A DNA stretch of 64,000 nt from Rhodoferax sp. TS-BS-61-7 (GTDB taxonomy: Bacteria; Pseudomonadota; Gammaproteobacteria; Burkholderiales; Burkholderiaceae_C): the NCBI RefSeq assembly GCF_002943465.1, contig NZ_PTQY01000001.1, positions 1,054,001-1,118,000 on the forward strand. The letters are read 5' to 3'. The translations under genes and the position numbers were made by a program. Below are positions 43,334 through 52,186 of this stretch, piece by piece. The notes under the pieces are model-generated. The model saw only the letters and a program-made list of their open reading frames with translations, was not told where the DNA came from and did no database searches. Each line of letters opens with the position of its first letter. The stretch's first letter is position 1.

Positions 43334-44005
43334 CTAGTGCTTTTGATAGCCATTTTCGGGTTGCCCGTACATATCGCGAAGAGTCCATTCAAGTTCTTCT
43401 CCAAGGCCTTTGTCAAACTCCAGTCCGAAGTTTGCTATCGACTGGATTGGACGTAAACAGCACGCAAAAAGTTGTAGACGAAAGAAGTTTGCATGCTTGG
43501 ATAGATCTTCCTCTTTCTTGGGTTTATCTGTGCCTTCAAGCTGAACTAACTTTGATATCAGATCAATTTTTTGCTCTTGCGTCCGACTAAGAAAGTAGTC
43601 ACGTAGCGACCCAGTTAAATTTTCAACTCTGTGTGCAAACGAGTTTCTAACCTGTGCGATGGCGCTGAGGGTATGTCTATCAGCATCCGAGAGAATCCCT
43701 AGCTGTTTTGCTAGTTCTAAGCGGCGAGACTGTGTAAGGTCACTGAAGTGGTCGTAGAGCCGGTTATTACCGACTGCGAGTACGAGCATATGCGTTAACG
43801 CTGCTTCGCAAATTACGGACAACTTCACGATATACGCCCAATCGTCTCTTTCCATCCGAAGAGACCAGAAAAATCCCTCCGGAATACCCATTCTTCGCTC
43901 AAGCGTTGCAAATAGCTTTAGTCGTCGTTGGTGGCGTTCTTCGCGTTCCGCAAGTAGCTGAATTTCTTCTTCTGTTAGTTTTTCTTCATCGCTGTTGTGA
44001 GTCAT
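43334..44005 (-). CDS. HEPN-like protein of low-GC character, inserted between creC and the exosortase group
   Basis: A 223-residue helical protein beginning MTHNSDEEKLTEEEIQLL. It carries RNSFAH near residue 126, a match to the R-x4-6-H motif of HEPN nucleases. Its GC content looks clearly lower than its neighbours and the region is flanked by the VIT-vWA gene and creC, which normally would be linked. It may be a transferred defence or toxin gene, but no partner antitoxin is visible. I do not recognise a named family. The start 44005 was preferred because a longer frame overlaps the creC end. The 271-bp gap 43063-43333 shows no gene. Confidence 0.6.
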   Translation of the reverse strand: MTHNSDEEKLTEEEIQLLAEREERHQRRLKLFATLERRMGIPEGFFWSLRMERDDWAYIVKLSVICEAALTHMLVLAVGNNRLYDHFSDLTQSRRLELAKQLGILSDADRHTLSAIAQVRNSFAHRVENLTGSLRDYFLSRTQEQKIDLISKLVQLEGTDKPKKEEDLSKHANFFRLQLFACCLRPIQSIANFGLEFDKGLGEELEWTLRDMYGQPENGYQKH

Positions 44006-44094
44006 TTCTGCCTCTATTCTTTTTGACGCTGTCAAAGCGTAGATCACAAACGTGGTTGATTTTTTGGAGATTTTTTCCAGAGATGGTTGCCACT

Positions 44095-45561
44095 TCAATC
44101 TACCCGTCGCGGCAACCACAAGACCGCGCAAGCCCCCGTACCTTCCGCTTCAGGTCGATTACCCAACTCGATACGTCCTCGGTGCAGCGAAGCAATCTCT
44201 TTCACAAAGCTCAACCCCAACCCCGTGCTTTTCTTCTTGGAGTGCGGCCGCGCCAGTGAATAGAACTTCTCAAACACCTTGTCCTGCGCGTAGCCGGGGA
44301 TGCCGGGGCCCTGGTCGCGCACGGTGATCTGGGCCCAGCGGCCTTGGACCTGCAGGCCCAGTTCGATCTGGCCGCCTTCGGGGGAAAAGTCCAGCGCGTT
44401 GTCCAGCAGGTTGCTGACGGCGCGGCGCAGTAGGAAGGGGTCAGCCTCCACGGTCACGTCGTCGCTGGCGGCTACGGTGATGCGACAGCCGCGCTGGGTG
44501 GCCACGCCGTGGGAGGCGTGGGCCAGTTCGTCCAGCAGCGGTAGCAGGGCCACGGGTTGGGCGTTGTCGAGCACGCGGCGGGTCTCCAGCGCGGTCAGCT
44601 CCATCATGCGGTCCACCATCTCCTGGATGCGCTGGGTCTCGCGCTGGATGTTGGTGAGGAAGCGCTGGCGCTGTGCTTCTTCCATGGGCTCTTGCAGCAG
44701 CTCGGCCGCGCCGCGGATGGCGGACAGCGGGCTCTTCACTTCGTGCGTGAGCGTTTGCACGTAGTCGGCCACGTAGTTACGTCCGGCCAGCGCGTCGCGC
44801 ATTTCGTCGTAGGCGGCGCGCATCAGGTCCCAGGCCCGGCGCAGCAGGCGACCGGGGTGAAAGCCCTGCTGCGCCTTGATGTAGCGTGCGTAATCGGCAA
44901 TCAGGCCAAAGGGCCGCACCAGCCACATGGACACCATGACCGCCAGCACCAGCACGGCCAACACCGAGATCAGCCCGGCGTAGAGCGTGCGGCTGCGCGC
45001 GGCGGCCACAAACTGGCCAAAGGTTTGCACCGGCTTGCCCACGGTGACGGCGCCAATGATTTCGCCGCTGCCCGCGCCCTGCGTGTTGCTGGTCCAGCGC
45101 ACGGGGGCGGCCATGTACATGACGGCGGAGTTGGGGTCGCCGGGGATGTCCAGCGAGGTGCGGGCGCCGTATTCGCCCTTGAGCGTGAGCTGCACGTCGC
45201 GCCACTGCGAGAAGTCTTTGCCCTGCGATTGGCCCGTGGAGTCAAACACCACGGTGCCGTTGCGGTCGGTGACGTAGGCGCGCAGCTCCACCTTGGTTTT
45301 GTTGACAGTGAAGATCTGGGCGCTGAACTCGCGGGCATAGGCGGCCTTGAACAGGTTGTCCATCCTCGCCGTGTCGATGACACCGTCGCGCACGTCCTGC
45401 TCGATGAGGGTGGCGAGCAACTGCGAGGTTTCCACCAAGGACTCTTCGGCGGATTCGCGGTAGCGCGGGTCCAGGTCGCTGACCACGCGGTAGAGCACGG
45501 CGGCCATGCCGATCGCGTAGATCAGCAGCAGCCCAAAGAAGATGCGACTGCGCTTGCTCAA
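44095..45561 (-). CDS. creC: Two-component sensor histidine kinase CreC
   Basis: A 488-residue inner-membrane kinase. TM1 is at about residues 8-28, a periplasmic sensor runs to about 190, TM2 is near 195-215, then a HAMP-like stretch. The phospho-acceptor His is in TLTHEVKSPLSAIRGAAELL near residue 265 and the ATPase contains DNALDFSPEGG and DQGPGIPGYAQDKVFEKFYSL. The N-terminal RYRESAEESLVETSQLLATLIE segment matches CreC. It overlaps creB by 4 bp. CreBC in enterics responds to growth in minimal media and beta-lactam stress. Confidence 0.93.
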   Translation of the reverse strand: MSKRSRIFFGLLLIYAIGMAAVLYRVVSDLDPRYRESAEESLVETSQLLATLIEQDVRDGVIDTARMDNLFKAAYAREFSAQIFTVNKTKVELRAYVTDRNGTVVFDSTGQSQGKDFSQWRDVQLTLKGEYGARTSLDIPGDPNSAVMYMAAPVRWTSNTQGAGSGEIIGAVTVGKPVQTFGQFVAAARSRTLYAGLISVLAVLVLAVMVSMWLVRPFGLIADYARYIKAQQGFHPGRLLRRAWDLMRAAYDEMRDALAGRNYVADYVQTLTHEVKSPLSAIRGAAELLQEPMEEAQRQRFLTNIQRETQRIQEMVDRMMELTALETRRVLDNAQPVALLPLLDELAHASHGVATQRGCRITVAASDDVTVEADPFLLRRAVSNLLDNALDFSPEGGQIELGLQVQGRWAQITVRDQGPGIPGYAQDKVFEKFYSLARPHSKKKSTGLGLSFVKEIASLHRGRIELGNRPEAEGTGACAVLWLPRRVD

Positions 45562-46289
45562 GGCGTTGCCGGCAGTTCTTCGCTCAGCGCGTAGCCGCTG
45601 CCGCGCAGAGTGCGGATGGGGTCGTGGCCGGGGGCGACGAGCTTGAGTTTGGCGCGCAGGGTTTTGATGTGGGCGTCCACCGTGCGGTCAAAGCTGTCGT
45701 TGTCGCCACCCCAGACTTGCAGCAGCAGCTCGTCGCGCGTGAACACGCGGCCGGGCTTTTGCACCAGCAGGCGCAGCACGCCGTATTCGTAACGCGACAG
45801 CTCCAGCGCCTTGCCGTAGAAGCGGATCTGGTGGCGCTCTTCGTCCAGGGCCCAGATAGCGGGGGTGTTGGCTGACGCAGCCGGCGCGGGTGCCGCAGTA
45901 GTAACCGGCCGCGCACTGCGGCGCAGGATGGTGCGCACGCGCGCCACCAGCTCACGTGGCGAAAAGGGCTTGGCGATGTAGTCGTCGGCGCCCAGCTCCA
46001 GCCCGACCACGCGGTCGATCTCGTCGCTGCGTGCGGTGAGGAACAGCATGGGCACCTGGTTGCCGCCGGGCAAGGCCTGCAGGCGGCGGAAGAGCTCGAA
46101 ACCGTTCAGGTCCGGCAGGCCCACGTCCAGCACGGCTAGCGCGGGCAGCTCTGCGGCAAACAGGCGAATAGCGTCTTCTGCCGTGCTGGCCCACACGGGA
46201 GCAAAGCCGTCGGTGGACAACACGTACTGCAGGGTGTCGGCAATGCCGGACTCGTCTTCAACAATGAGGATGCGCGGTTTCAGGGCCAT
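45558..46289 (-). CDS. creB: Response regulator CreB (OmpR/PhoB family)
   Basis: A 243-residue regulator. Receiver domain residues 5-120 with the phospho-acceptor Asp in AVLDVGLPDLNG (near 53) and the Lys in ADDYIAKPFSPREL; a C-terminal winged helix of the OmpR type from about 150 (ELSRYEYGVLRLLVQKPGRVFTRDELLLQVWG). It partners with CreC. ATG 46289 is used; ATG 46298 is three codons further out. Whether it controls the exosortase group downstream is not shown. Confidence 0.92.
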   Translation of the reverse strand: MALKPRILIVEDESGIADTLQYVLSTDGFAPVWASTAEDAIRLFAAELPALAVLDVGLPDLNGFELFRRLQALPGGNQVPMLFLTARSDEIDRVVGLELGADDYIAKPFSPRELVARVRTILRRSARPVTTAAPAPAASANTPAIWALDEERHQIRFYGKALELSRYEYGVLRLLVQKPGRVFTRDELLLQVWGGDNDSFDRTVDAHIKTLRAKLKLVAPGHDPIRTLRGSGYALSEELPATP

Positions 46290-46307
46290 GGGGCGCATTG
46301 TGGCGCA

Positions 46308-46361
46308 AAAATGGCCTCTAGCCCCCGTGGATTATGCGCAAGCAGCTATCAATTACGTAGC
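46308..46361 (+). repeat. Dispersed GCGCAAGCAGCT repeat, copy 7
   Basis: AAAATGGCCTCTAGCCCC, CGTGGATTA, TGCGCAAGCAGCTATC, ending in a GCTAT/GTAGC hairpin. The last part includes the stop codon of the cueR gene on the opposite strand. Confidence 0.75.
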
Positions 46362-46799
46362 GGTTTGTGCCGTGCCAGCCAAGTCGTCCAGGATGGGGCA
46401 GTCGGGCCGCTCGTCGCCATGGCAGCAGTCCACCAGGCCGCTCAGCGTGCGCTGCATGCTCTGCATGGCTTCGATGCGCTGGGTCAGCTCCGCCATGTGC
46501 TTTTGCGCAATGATTTTCACGCTGCTGCTGGCGCGGCGGCGGTTTTGCCACAGGCCCACCAGTTCGGCAATCTCGGCCATCGAGAAGCCCAGGTCGCGGC
46601 AACGCTTGATGAAGCGCAGCGTGTGCACATCGGCCGGGCTGTAGAGGCGGTAGCCGCTGTCCGTGCGGTTGACTTTGCCCAGCAAGCCCAGCGATTCGTA
46701 GTGCCGCAGCATCTTGGCCGACACCCCACTCTGGCGCGCCGCCTCGCCAATGTTGACGGGCTCGCCGGACACTGCCGTGGGCTTAGGCTGCAACGGCAT
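46353..46799 (-). CDS. cueR: Copper-responsive MerR family regulator CueR
   Basis: A 148-residue MerR regulator. Helix-turn-helix residues 19-85 (VNIGEAARQSGVSAKMLRHYESLGLLGKVNRTDSGYRLYS) and a dimerisation helix, then the metal loop with VDCCHGDERPDCPI, the two Cys of CueR-type Cu(I) sensors. It activates copper genes by untwisting a 19-bp promoter spacer. Start ATG 46799; longer in-frame extension is overlap with copZ. It follows copZ by 17-bp overlap. Confidence 0.9.
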   Translation of the reverse strand: MPLQPKPTAVSGEPVNIGEAARQSGVSAKMLRHYESLGLLGKVNRTDSGYRLYSPADVHTLRFIKRCRDLGFSMAEIAELVGLWQNRRRASSSVKIIAQKHMAELTQRIEAMQSMQRTLSGLVDCCHGDERPDCPILDDLAGTAQTAT

Positions 46800-46980
46800 A
46801 ACCTTCTTCGGCAATGGCTTTGGCCAGGGCTTCGCGCGGCTGGGTGGACTCCACGTCCACTTTGTTCTGGCTGCGGTCAATCTTCACCTGGGCTTGTGGG
46901 TCGGCTTCCTGAATCGCGCGGGTGACGGCTTTTTCGCAGTGGCCGCAGGTCATGCCGGTGACGGTGAAGGTTTGGGTCAT
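46783..46980 (-). CDS. copZ: Copper chaperone CopZ-like HMA protein
   Basis: A 65-residue heavy-metal-associated domain with the motif GMTCGHC (residues 9-15), the Cys pair that binds Cu(I). It delivers copper to CopA-type ATPases and sensors. Its promoter is a MerR-type site (47010-47040). It overlaps cueR by 17 bp. Confidence 0.9.
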   Translation of the reverse strand: MTQTFTVTGMTCGHCEKAVTRAIQEADPQAQVKIDRSQNKVDVESTQPREALAKAIAEEGYAVAA

Positions 46981-47009
46981 GGATGGCTCCTTGGTTGGTA
47001 GATGGGGGA

Positions 47010-47040
47010 ATTGTGAACCTTGCCACCGTGGGAGGGTCAA
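47010..47040 (-). promoter_or_regulatory. CueR-type promoter of copZ-cueR
   Basis: Minus strand: TTGACC, then a 19-bp spacer (CTCCCACGGTGGCAAGGTT), then CACAAT as -10. Nineteen bp, instead of 17, marks MerR-family control. The spacer shares CCC, TGGCAAGG with the copA promoter at 49491. It overlaps the LysR gene 3' end. Confidence 0.8.
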
Positions 47041-47933
47041 GCACTTTCCCCACAGACTTCTCGCACGCAGCCGCGCAGCCAGTGGTGCGCCGGGTCGGCA
47101 TGCTGGCGCGGGTGCCAAAGCAATGACACGGTGAACTCGGGCGCGGCAAAGGGCAGGGCGAAGCTGTGCATGCCGGCGCGTAACACGCCGGTGTGGCGCT
47201 CGGGCACGCTGGCGATGAGGTCGGACGCACGGGCCAGCGCCACGGCGGTGGAGAAGCCATCCACGATGGTGCGCACCTGCCGCTCCAGCCCCAGCATCTG
47301 CAGGGCTTCGTCCAGCTGGCCCTTGTCCAGCCCGCGGCGGGAGACGTTCACATGCTGCCCCGCCGCGTAACGCGCGGGCGTGATCTCGCCTTCGCAGAGC
47401 GGGTGCCCGGCGCGTACGACGCCGATGTGGCGGTCACGGAACAAAGCCTGGGCGCGCAGCTCCGGCCCCATGTTGCTTTCCACCACGCCGGTTTCCAGGT
47501 CCACCGCGCCGTCGCGCAGGGGGCCGCTGTCCTTGTCGGGCTTTTGCACAAAACGCAGGCGCACGCCGGGCGCCTCGGCCGCCACGCGGGCAATGAGGGC
47601 GGGGCCAAAGTTCTCCACAAAGCCTTCGCTGGTGCGCAGCACAAAGGTGCGCACGAGTTGCTGCAGGTCGATGTGCTCGGTGGGGCGTAGCGCGGCCTCG
47701 GCGTCTTGCACCAGTTGGCTCACGCGCTCGCGCAGCTCCAGCGCGCGCGGTGTGGGCACCAGCCCGCGCCCGGCGCGCACCAGCAGTGGGTCGCCTGTGG
47801 TCTCGCGCAGGCGGGCCAGCGCCCGGCTCATGGCCGAGGGGCTGAGGCGCAGCCGCCGCGCGGCACCGGCTACGCTGCCTTCCTGCAGCAGCACATCCAG
47901 CGTGACCAGCAGGTTGAAGTCGGGGGTGGACAT
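47037..47933 (-). CDS. LysR family transcriptional regulator
   Basis: A 298-residue LysR protein starting MSTPDFNLLVTLDVLLQEGSVAGAARRLRLSPSAMSRALARLRE, the HTH in residues 5-50, then the substrate-binding domain from 90 to 290. It is divergent from the MFS gene with a palindrome between them (47999-48017), and probably controls that gene. Start 47933 gives the canonical N terminus. Confidence 0.93.
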   Translation of the reverse strand: MSTPDFNLLVTLDVLLQEGSVAGAARRLRLSPSAMSRALARLRETTGDPLLVRAGRGLVPTPRALELRERVSQLVQDAEAALRPTEHIDLQQLVRTFVLRTSEGFVENFGPALIARVAAEAPGVRLRFVQKPDKDSGPLRDGAVDLETGVVESNMGPELRAQALFRDRHIGVVRAGHPLCEGEITPARYAAGQHVNVSRRGLDKGQLDEALQMLGLERQVRTIVDGFSTAVALARASDLIASVPERHTGVLRAGMHSFALPFAAPEFTVSLLWHPRQHADPAHHWLRGCVREVCGESA

Positions 47934-47998
47934 GGTCCCACGATAGCGCAAATGGCTGTGACATGGCGCCAAACGCATGAATACAGTGCAACTGCTGC

Positions 47999-48017
47999 GT
48001 CTTCCGCCATGGAAGAC
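47999..48017. promoter_or_regulatory. Operator-like palindrome between LysR and MFS genes
   Basis: GTCTTCC-GCCAT-GGAAGAC is a perfect 7-bp inverted repeat. It sits 66 bp from the LysR start and 57 bp from the MFS start. LysR sites have T-N11-A symmetry; this site fits (T48000, A48016 distance is larger, so match is partial). Confidence 0.45.
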
Positions 48018-48073
48018 AAAAACCTAGGCTTTGGGTAACCCCATTCGGGAGCTGTCTGACCCAGGAGATCCGC

Positions 48074-49489
48074 ATGCAAACACCCCCTGTCCCCCTTCCT
48101 TCCGCCACCCGCTGGGTCTTGGCCAGCTTGTCGCTGTCGCTGCTGCTGTCATCGCTGGGCACCAGCATTGCCAATGTGGGGTTGCCCACGCTGGCGCAGG
48201 CGTTTGGCGCATCCTTCCAGCAGGTGCAGTGGGTGGTGCTGGCCTACCTCTTGGCCATCACCACGCTCATCGTCAGTGTGGGCCGGCTGGGCGACTTGGT
48301 GGGGCGCAGGCGTCTGCTGCTGGGTGGCATTGCGTTGTTCACGGTCGCATCTGGCTTGTGCGGCATAGCGCCCACGTTGCCGCTGTTGATTGCCGCCCGC
48401 GCACTGCAGGGGCTGGGCGCGGCGGTGATGATGGCTATCACCATGGCGTTTGTGGGTGAGATTGTTCCCAAGGCGCGCACCGGCAGTGCCATGGGTCTGC
48501 TGGGCACCATGTCGGCCGTGGGCACGGCGCTGGGGCCCTCGCTGGGTGGAGTGCTGCTTGCCACGCTGGGCTGGCGCGCACTGTTTCTGGTGAATCTGCC
48601 GCTGGGGGCGCTGGCGGTGTTGCTGGCCTGGCGTTGTCTGCCCGTAGACCGCAAGGCGGCATCACAAGCCGCTGTGCGCTTTGACTACACCGGCACGCTG
48701 CTGCTGGCTTTGACACTAGGGGCCTATGCGCTGGCCATGACGCTGGGCCGTGGCCACTTTGGCTGGCTCAATACAACGTTGCTGGCCGCTGCTGCACTGG
48801 GCGTGGCTCTGTTTGTGCGCACTGAGGCTCGCGCCGTATCGCCCCTGGTGCACTTGGGCATGTTCCGCGACCCGGGCCTTAGCGCAGGCCTGGCCATGAA
48901 TGCGCTGGTGTCCACCGTGATGATGGCGACGCTGGTGGTCGGACCGTTTTACCTGGCGCGTGGGCTGGGGCTGGATGCCGCCTGGGTGGGTGGTGTGATG
49001 GCAGTGGGCCCGGTGGTCTCTGCATTCAGTGGTGTCTTCGCGGGTCGTATGGTGGACCGTTGGGGTGCGCCGCGCATGGTGGTGGCGGGGTTGGCTGCCA
49101 TGGGCGTGGGGGCCATGGGGCTGTCCGTGCTGCCAGTTGTGTTTGGCATGGCGGGCTACATCGCAGCCATTGCGGTGCTGACCCCGGGCTACCAGTTGTT
49201 TCAGGCGGCCAACAACACGGCGGCGATGCAGGACATTCGCCCGGACCAGCGCGGGGTCACCTCCGGCATGTTGAACCTGTCGCGCAACTTGGGGCTGGTG
49301 ACGGGTGCATCGGTGATGGGCGCGGTGTTTGCCTGGGCCGTGTCCGCTGCCGATGTGGGCACGGCGCCGCCCGCAGACGTGGCCACCGGCTTGCAGATCA
49401 CCTTTGCGGTAGCGGCTGCTTTGGTGGTGGCCGCGCTGGCCTTGGCGCTGGGGACCCGCGCACAGGCAAAGCCCCCTTTGGCAACATAA
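48074..49489 (+). CDS. MFS drug/solute exporter (DHA2 type)
   Basis: A 471-residue transporter with about 14 helices. Motif A-like GRLGDLVGRRRLLLGG near residue 72 and motif C-like ALGPSLGGVLLATLGWRALFLVNLPLG near residue 155 place it in the DHA2 (EmrB/QacA) drug-proton antiporter group. Substrate is unknown. Control is by the divergent LysR gene. It is followed by the copA promoter. Confidence 0.88.
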   Translation: MQTPPVPLPSATRWVLASLSLSLLLSSLGTSIANVGLPTLAQAFGASFQQVQWVVLAYLLAITTLIVSVGRLGDLVGRRRLLLGGIALFTVASGLCGIAPTLPLLIAARALQGLGAAVMMAITMAFVGEIVPKARTGSAMGLLGTMSAVGTALGPSLGGVLLATLGWRALFLVNLPLGALAVLLAWRCLPVDRKAASQAAVRFDYTGTLLLALTLGAYALAMTLGRGHFGWLNTTLLAAAALGVALFVRTEARAVSPLVHLGMFRDPGLSAGLAMNALVSTVMMATLVVGPFYLARGLGLDAAWVGGVMAVGPVVSAFSGVFAGRMVDRWGAPRMVVAGLAAMGVGAMGLSVLPVVFGMAGYIAAIAVLTPGYQLFQAANNTAAMQDIRPDQRGVTSGMLNLSRNLGLVTGASVMGAVFAWAVSAADVGTAPPADVATGLQITFAVAAALVVAALALALGTRAQAKPPLAT

Positions 49490-49490
49490 C

Positions 49491-49521
49491 TTGACCTTCC
49501 CCCCGTGGCAAGGCCTAAGCT
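49491..49521 (+). promoter_or_regulatory. CueR-type promoter of copA
   Basis: TTGACC (49491-49496), 19-bp spacer TTCCCCCCGTGGCAAGGCC and TAAGCT (49516-49521) as the -10. It matches the CueR operator (CCTTCC...TGGCAAGG) and the site before copZ. Expected start of transcription is 49527-49529, directly on the copA start codon at 49528. Confidence 0.85.
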
Positions 49522-49527
49522 CCTGCC

Positions 49528-51756
49528 ATGACTACTGAAACTGCATCCCCCGCGACCATCGATATCGGCATTGGCGGCATGACCTGCGCATCGTGTGTGA
49601 TGCGCGTGGAAAAGGCGCTGAAGAAAGTGCCGGGCGTGGAAAGCGCCACGGTGAACCTGGCGACCGAGTCGGCGCGTGTGCAGGTGAGCGACCCGGCGAT
49701 GGAGGCCCGCCTGCGACGCGCGGTGCGCGATGCGGGTTACGAGCCGCTGGCACCCAGCGCAGCCATTGATGCGGTGGATGTTTCGCCGTGGGCGGGTTTT
49801 GGGCCCGTGGGCATAGGCCTGGCGCTGTGTGCGCCGCTGGTGGTGCCCATGGTGGGGGATGTGTTTGGCCAAGACTGGATGCTGCCCGCGCTGTGGCAAT
49901 TCTTGCTGGCCACACCGGTGCAGTTCATTCTGGGTGCGCGTTTCTACAAGGCGGGTTGGCATGCACTCCTGGCGCGTACTGGCAATATGGATTTGCTGGT
50001 GGCGCTGGGCACTTCGGCGGGCTGGGCGTTGTCCATGTGGCTCTGGCTCACCGCACCGGACCATTCGGCGCACGGCGGGCCCGCGATGGCGCCGCACCTC
50101 TATTTCGAGAGCAGCGCCGTGGTGGTAACGCTGGTGCTGCTGGGCAAGTGGCTGGAGGCGCGCACCAAGCGCCAGACCACCGCCGCCATCCGCGCGCTGC
50201 ACAGTCTGCGGCCTGACACGGCGCATCTGCTGGGCCGCGATGGCGAGGTCGATGTCCCAGTCAATGAGGTGCTGGTGGGCGACAGGATTGTGGTGAAACC
50301 CGGCGAGCGCTTCCCTGTGGACGGCACGCTGCTCGAAGGCCGCACGCAGGTGGACGAATCCATGCTGACCGGTGAACCCCTGCCCGTGACCAAAGAGGTG
50401 GGCGTGAAGCTCACGGGCGGCAGCATCAATGGCGAGGGCCGTGTGGTGCTGCAGGTGCGCGCGGTGGGGGTGGACACGGTGCTGTCCCACATCATCCGCC
50501 TGGTGGAAGACGCGCAGGCGGCCAAGGCGCCTATCCAGCGGCTGGTGGACCAAGTGAGCGCGGTGTTTGTGCCCGTGGTGCTGGTGATTGCGCTGGGCAC
50601 GCTGCTAGCCTGGTCGTTCACGGGGCACAGCTTTGAAGTGGCGCTGATCCACGCCGTGGCGGTGCTGGTCATTGCCTGCCCCTGCGCGCTGGGCTTGGCT
50701 ACTCCGGCCGCCATCATGGCCGGCACGGGTGTGGCCGCCAAGTTTGGCATTTTGATCAAGGACGCGCAGGCGCTGGAAGTGGCGCACACCGTGAACGTGG
50801 TGGCCTTTGACAAAACCGGCACGCTGACCGTGGGCCAGCCGCGCCTGACCGCGCTGGTGCCCGTGGGACTGACAGAAGACGAGGCCTTGCGATTGGCCGC
50901 TAGTCTGCAAAGCGGCAGCGAACACCCCTTGGCCCATGCGGTAGTGACGGCGGCCAAGACCAAGACGGTGGAAGTGCAAGCCCCCACCGATGTGCAAGCC
51001 GTGCCCGGTCGTGGCACGGAGGGTGTGGTGGCCGGGCGCACGCTGCTGCTGGGCAGCCTGCGCTGGATGACCGAGCTGGGCGTGGCGCTGGAGGCGGTGA
51101 CCGTACAGGCCGAGCAACTGCAGGCCGAAGGCGCCACCGTGTCCGCGATGGCCGAGCGCACCCAGAGCGGTGTGACGCTGCTCGCGCTGTTGGCCTTTGC
51201 CGACGAACCCAAACCCGGCGCCAAAGAGGCGCTGGCGACTTTGAAGGCCCGCGGCATCCAGACCGTGATGATTTCCGGTGATAACCGTGGCGCCGCCGAA
51301 GCCATGGCCCAACGCCTGGGACTGGACGCCAAGGATGTGTTGGCCGAGGTGCTGCCTGGTGACAAGGCCGCCAAGGTGGCGGAGCTGAAGGCCGGTGGCA
51401 AAGTCGTGGCCATGGTGGGCGATGGCGTGAACGACGCGCCCGCGCTGGCCGCTGCCGACGTGGGCATGGCCATGGCCAACCCCAACGGCGGTGGCACCGA
51501 TGTGGCCATGCACGCGGCCGGCATTACCCTCATGCGCGGCGACCCGCTTCTGGTGGCTGGTGCGCTAGATATCAGCCGCCGCACCGTAGCCAAGATCCGG
51601 CAAAACCTGTTTTGGGCCTTTGCCTACAATGCGGCCGGCATACCGCTGGCGGCGCTAGGTTACCTCAGCCCTGTGGTGGCCGGTGCGGCCATGGCGCTGA
51701 GCTCGGTGAGCGTGATGACCAACGCGCTGCTGCTCAAACGCTGGAATCCGGATTAA
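49528..51756 (+). CDS. copA: Copper-exporting P1B-type ATPase CopA
   Basis: A 742-residue ATPase. One N-terminal heavy-metal domain has GGMTCASC (residues 16-23). The membrane CPC copper site is in [21 protein letters not shown] near residue 390, the phosphorylation motif DKTGTLT near 428, and the hinge [21 protein letters not shown] near 630. It exports Cu(I) from the cytoplasm. CueR-type promoter lies immediately upstream. The transcript is probably leaderless (see finding). Confidence 0.96.
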   Translation: MTTETASPATIDIGIGGMTCASCVMRVEKALKKVPGVESATVNLATESARVQVSDPAMEARLRRAVRDAGYEPLAPSAAIDAVDVSPWAGFGPVGIGLALCAPLVVPMVGDVFGQDWMLPALWQFLLATPVQFILGARFYKAGWHALLARTGNMDLLVALGTSAGWALSMWLWLTAPDHSAHGGPAMAPHLYFESSAVVVTLVLLGKWLEARTKRQTTAAIRALHSLRPDTAHLLGRDGEVDVPVNEVLVGDRIVVKPGERFPVDGTLLEGRTQVDESMLTGEPLPVTKEVGVKLTGGSINGEGRVVLQVRAVGVDTVLSHIIRLVEDAQAAKAPIQRLVDQVSAVFVPVVLVIALGTLLAWSFTGHSFEVALIHAVAVLVIACPCALGLATPAAIMAGTGVAAKFGILIKDAQALEVAHTVNVVAFDKTGTLTVGQPRLTALVPVGLTEDEALRLAASLQSGSEHPLAHAVVTAAKTKTVEVQAPTDVQAVPGRGTEGVVAGRTLLLGSLRWMTELGVALEAVTVQAEQLQAEGATVSAMAERTQSGVTLLALLAFADEPKPGAKEALATLKARGIQTVMISGDNRGAAEAMAQRLGLDAKDVLAEVLPGDKAAKVAELKAGGKVVAMVGDGVNDAPALAAADVGMAMANPNGGGTDVAMHAAGITLMRGDPLLVAGALDISRRTVAKIRQNLFWAFAYNAAGIPLAALGYLSPVVAGAAMALSSVSVMTNALLLKRWNPD

Positions 51757-51759
51757 TGG

Positions 51760-51818
51760 TCAAATTGGCCTCTAGCCCTTGTAGAGTATGCGCAAGTAGC
51801 TCCTAAAATAGGAGCAAA
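51760..51818 (+). repeat. Dispersed GCGCAAGCAGCT repeat, copy 8
   Basis: TCAAATTGGCCTCTAGCCC, TTGTAGAGTA, TGCGCAAGTAGCTCC, ending with a GCTCC-TAAAAT-AGGAGC hairpin. The stem sequence differs from the other copies but pairing is kept. Confidence 0.78.
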
Positions 51819-51831
51819 TGAAAGACCGCCC

Positions 51832-52170
51832 ATGAACCAACTTCTGCTCACTACCGGCTTGTACGTGCTCACCGCGGTGGCCGAGATCGTGGGCTGTTAC
51901 CTGCCCTGGCTGTGGCTGAACCAGCGCGCGCCGGTATGGGTGCTGCTGCCTGCGGTCTTGTCACTGGCCTTGTTTGTCTGGTTGCTGACCTTGCACCCGG
52001 CGGCCAGTGGACGGGTGTATGCGGCGTATGGCGGTGTTTATGTGGTGACCGCGCTAGCCTGGCTTTGGCTGGTGGACGGCGTGCGCCCGCAGCTGTGGGA
52101 CTGGGTGGGCGCCAGCCTGGCCCTGGCCGGCATGGCGGTCATGGTGCTGGCGCCGCGTACCCCAGCCTAG
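51832..52170 (+). CDS. YnfA (UPF0060) family membrane protein
   Basis: A 112-residue protein with four membrane helices. The start [29 protein letters not shown] and later [24 protein letters not shown] are typical of YnfA proteins, which are thought to be small multidrug-transport-related. It is downstream of copA, after the dispersed repeat copy 8, so may be a separate unit. Confidence 0.9.
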   Translation: MNQLLLTTGLYVLTAVAEIVGCYLPWLWLNQRAPVWVLLPAVLSLALFVWLLTLHPAASGRVYAAYGGVYVVTALAWLWLVDGVRPQLWDWVGASLALAGMAVMVLAPRTPA

Positions 52171-52186
52171 CGCGCTCAGGGTCTGC

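Noticed and set aside
50100-51593. A 497-residue minus-strand frame opposite copA
   Set aside because: It lies wholly inside copA, is Ser/Ala/Thr-rich and has no domain; a GC-bias artefact.
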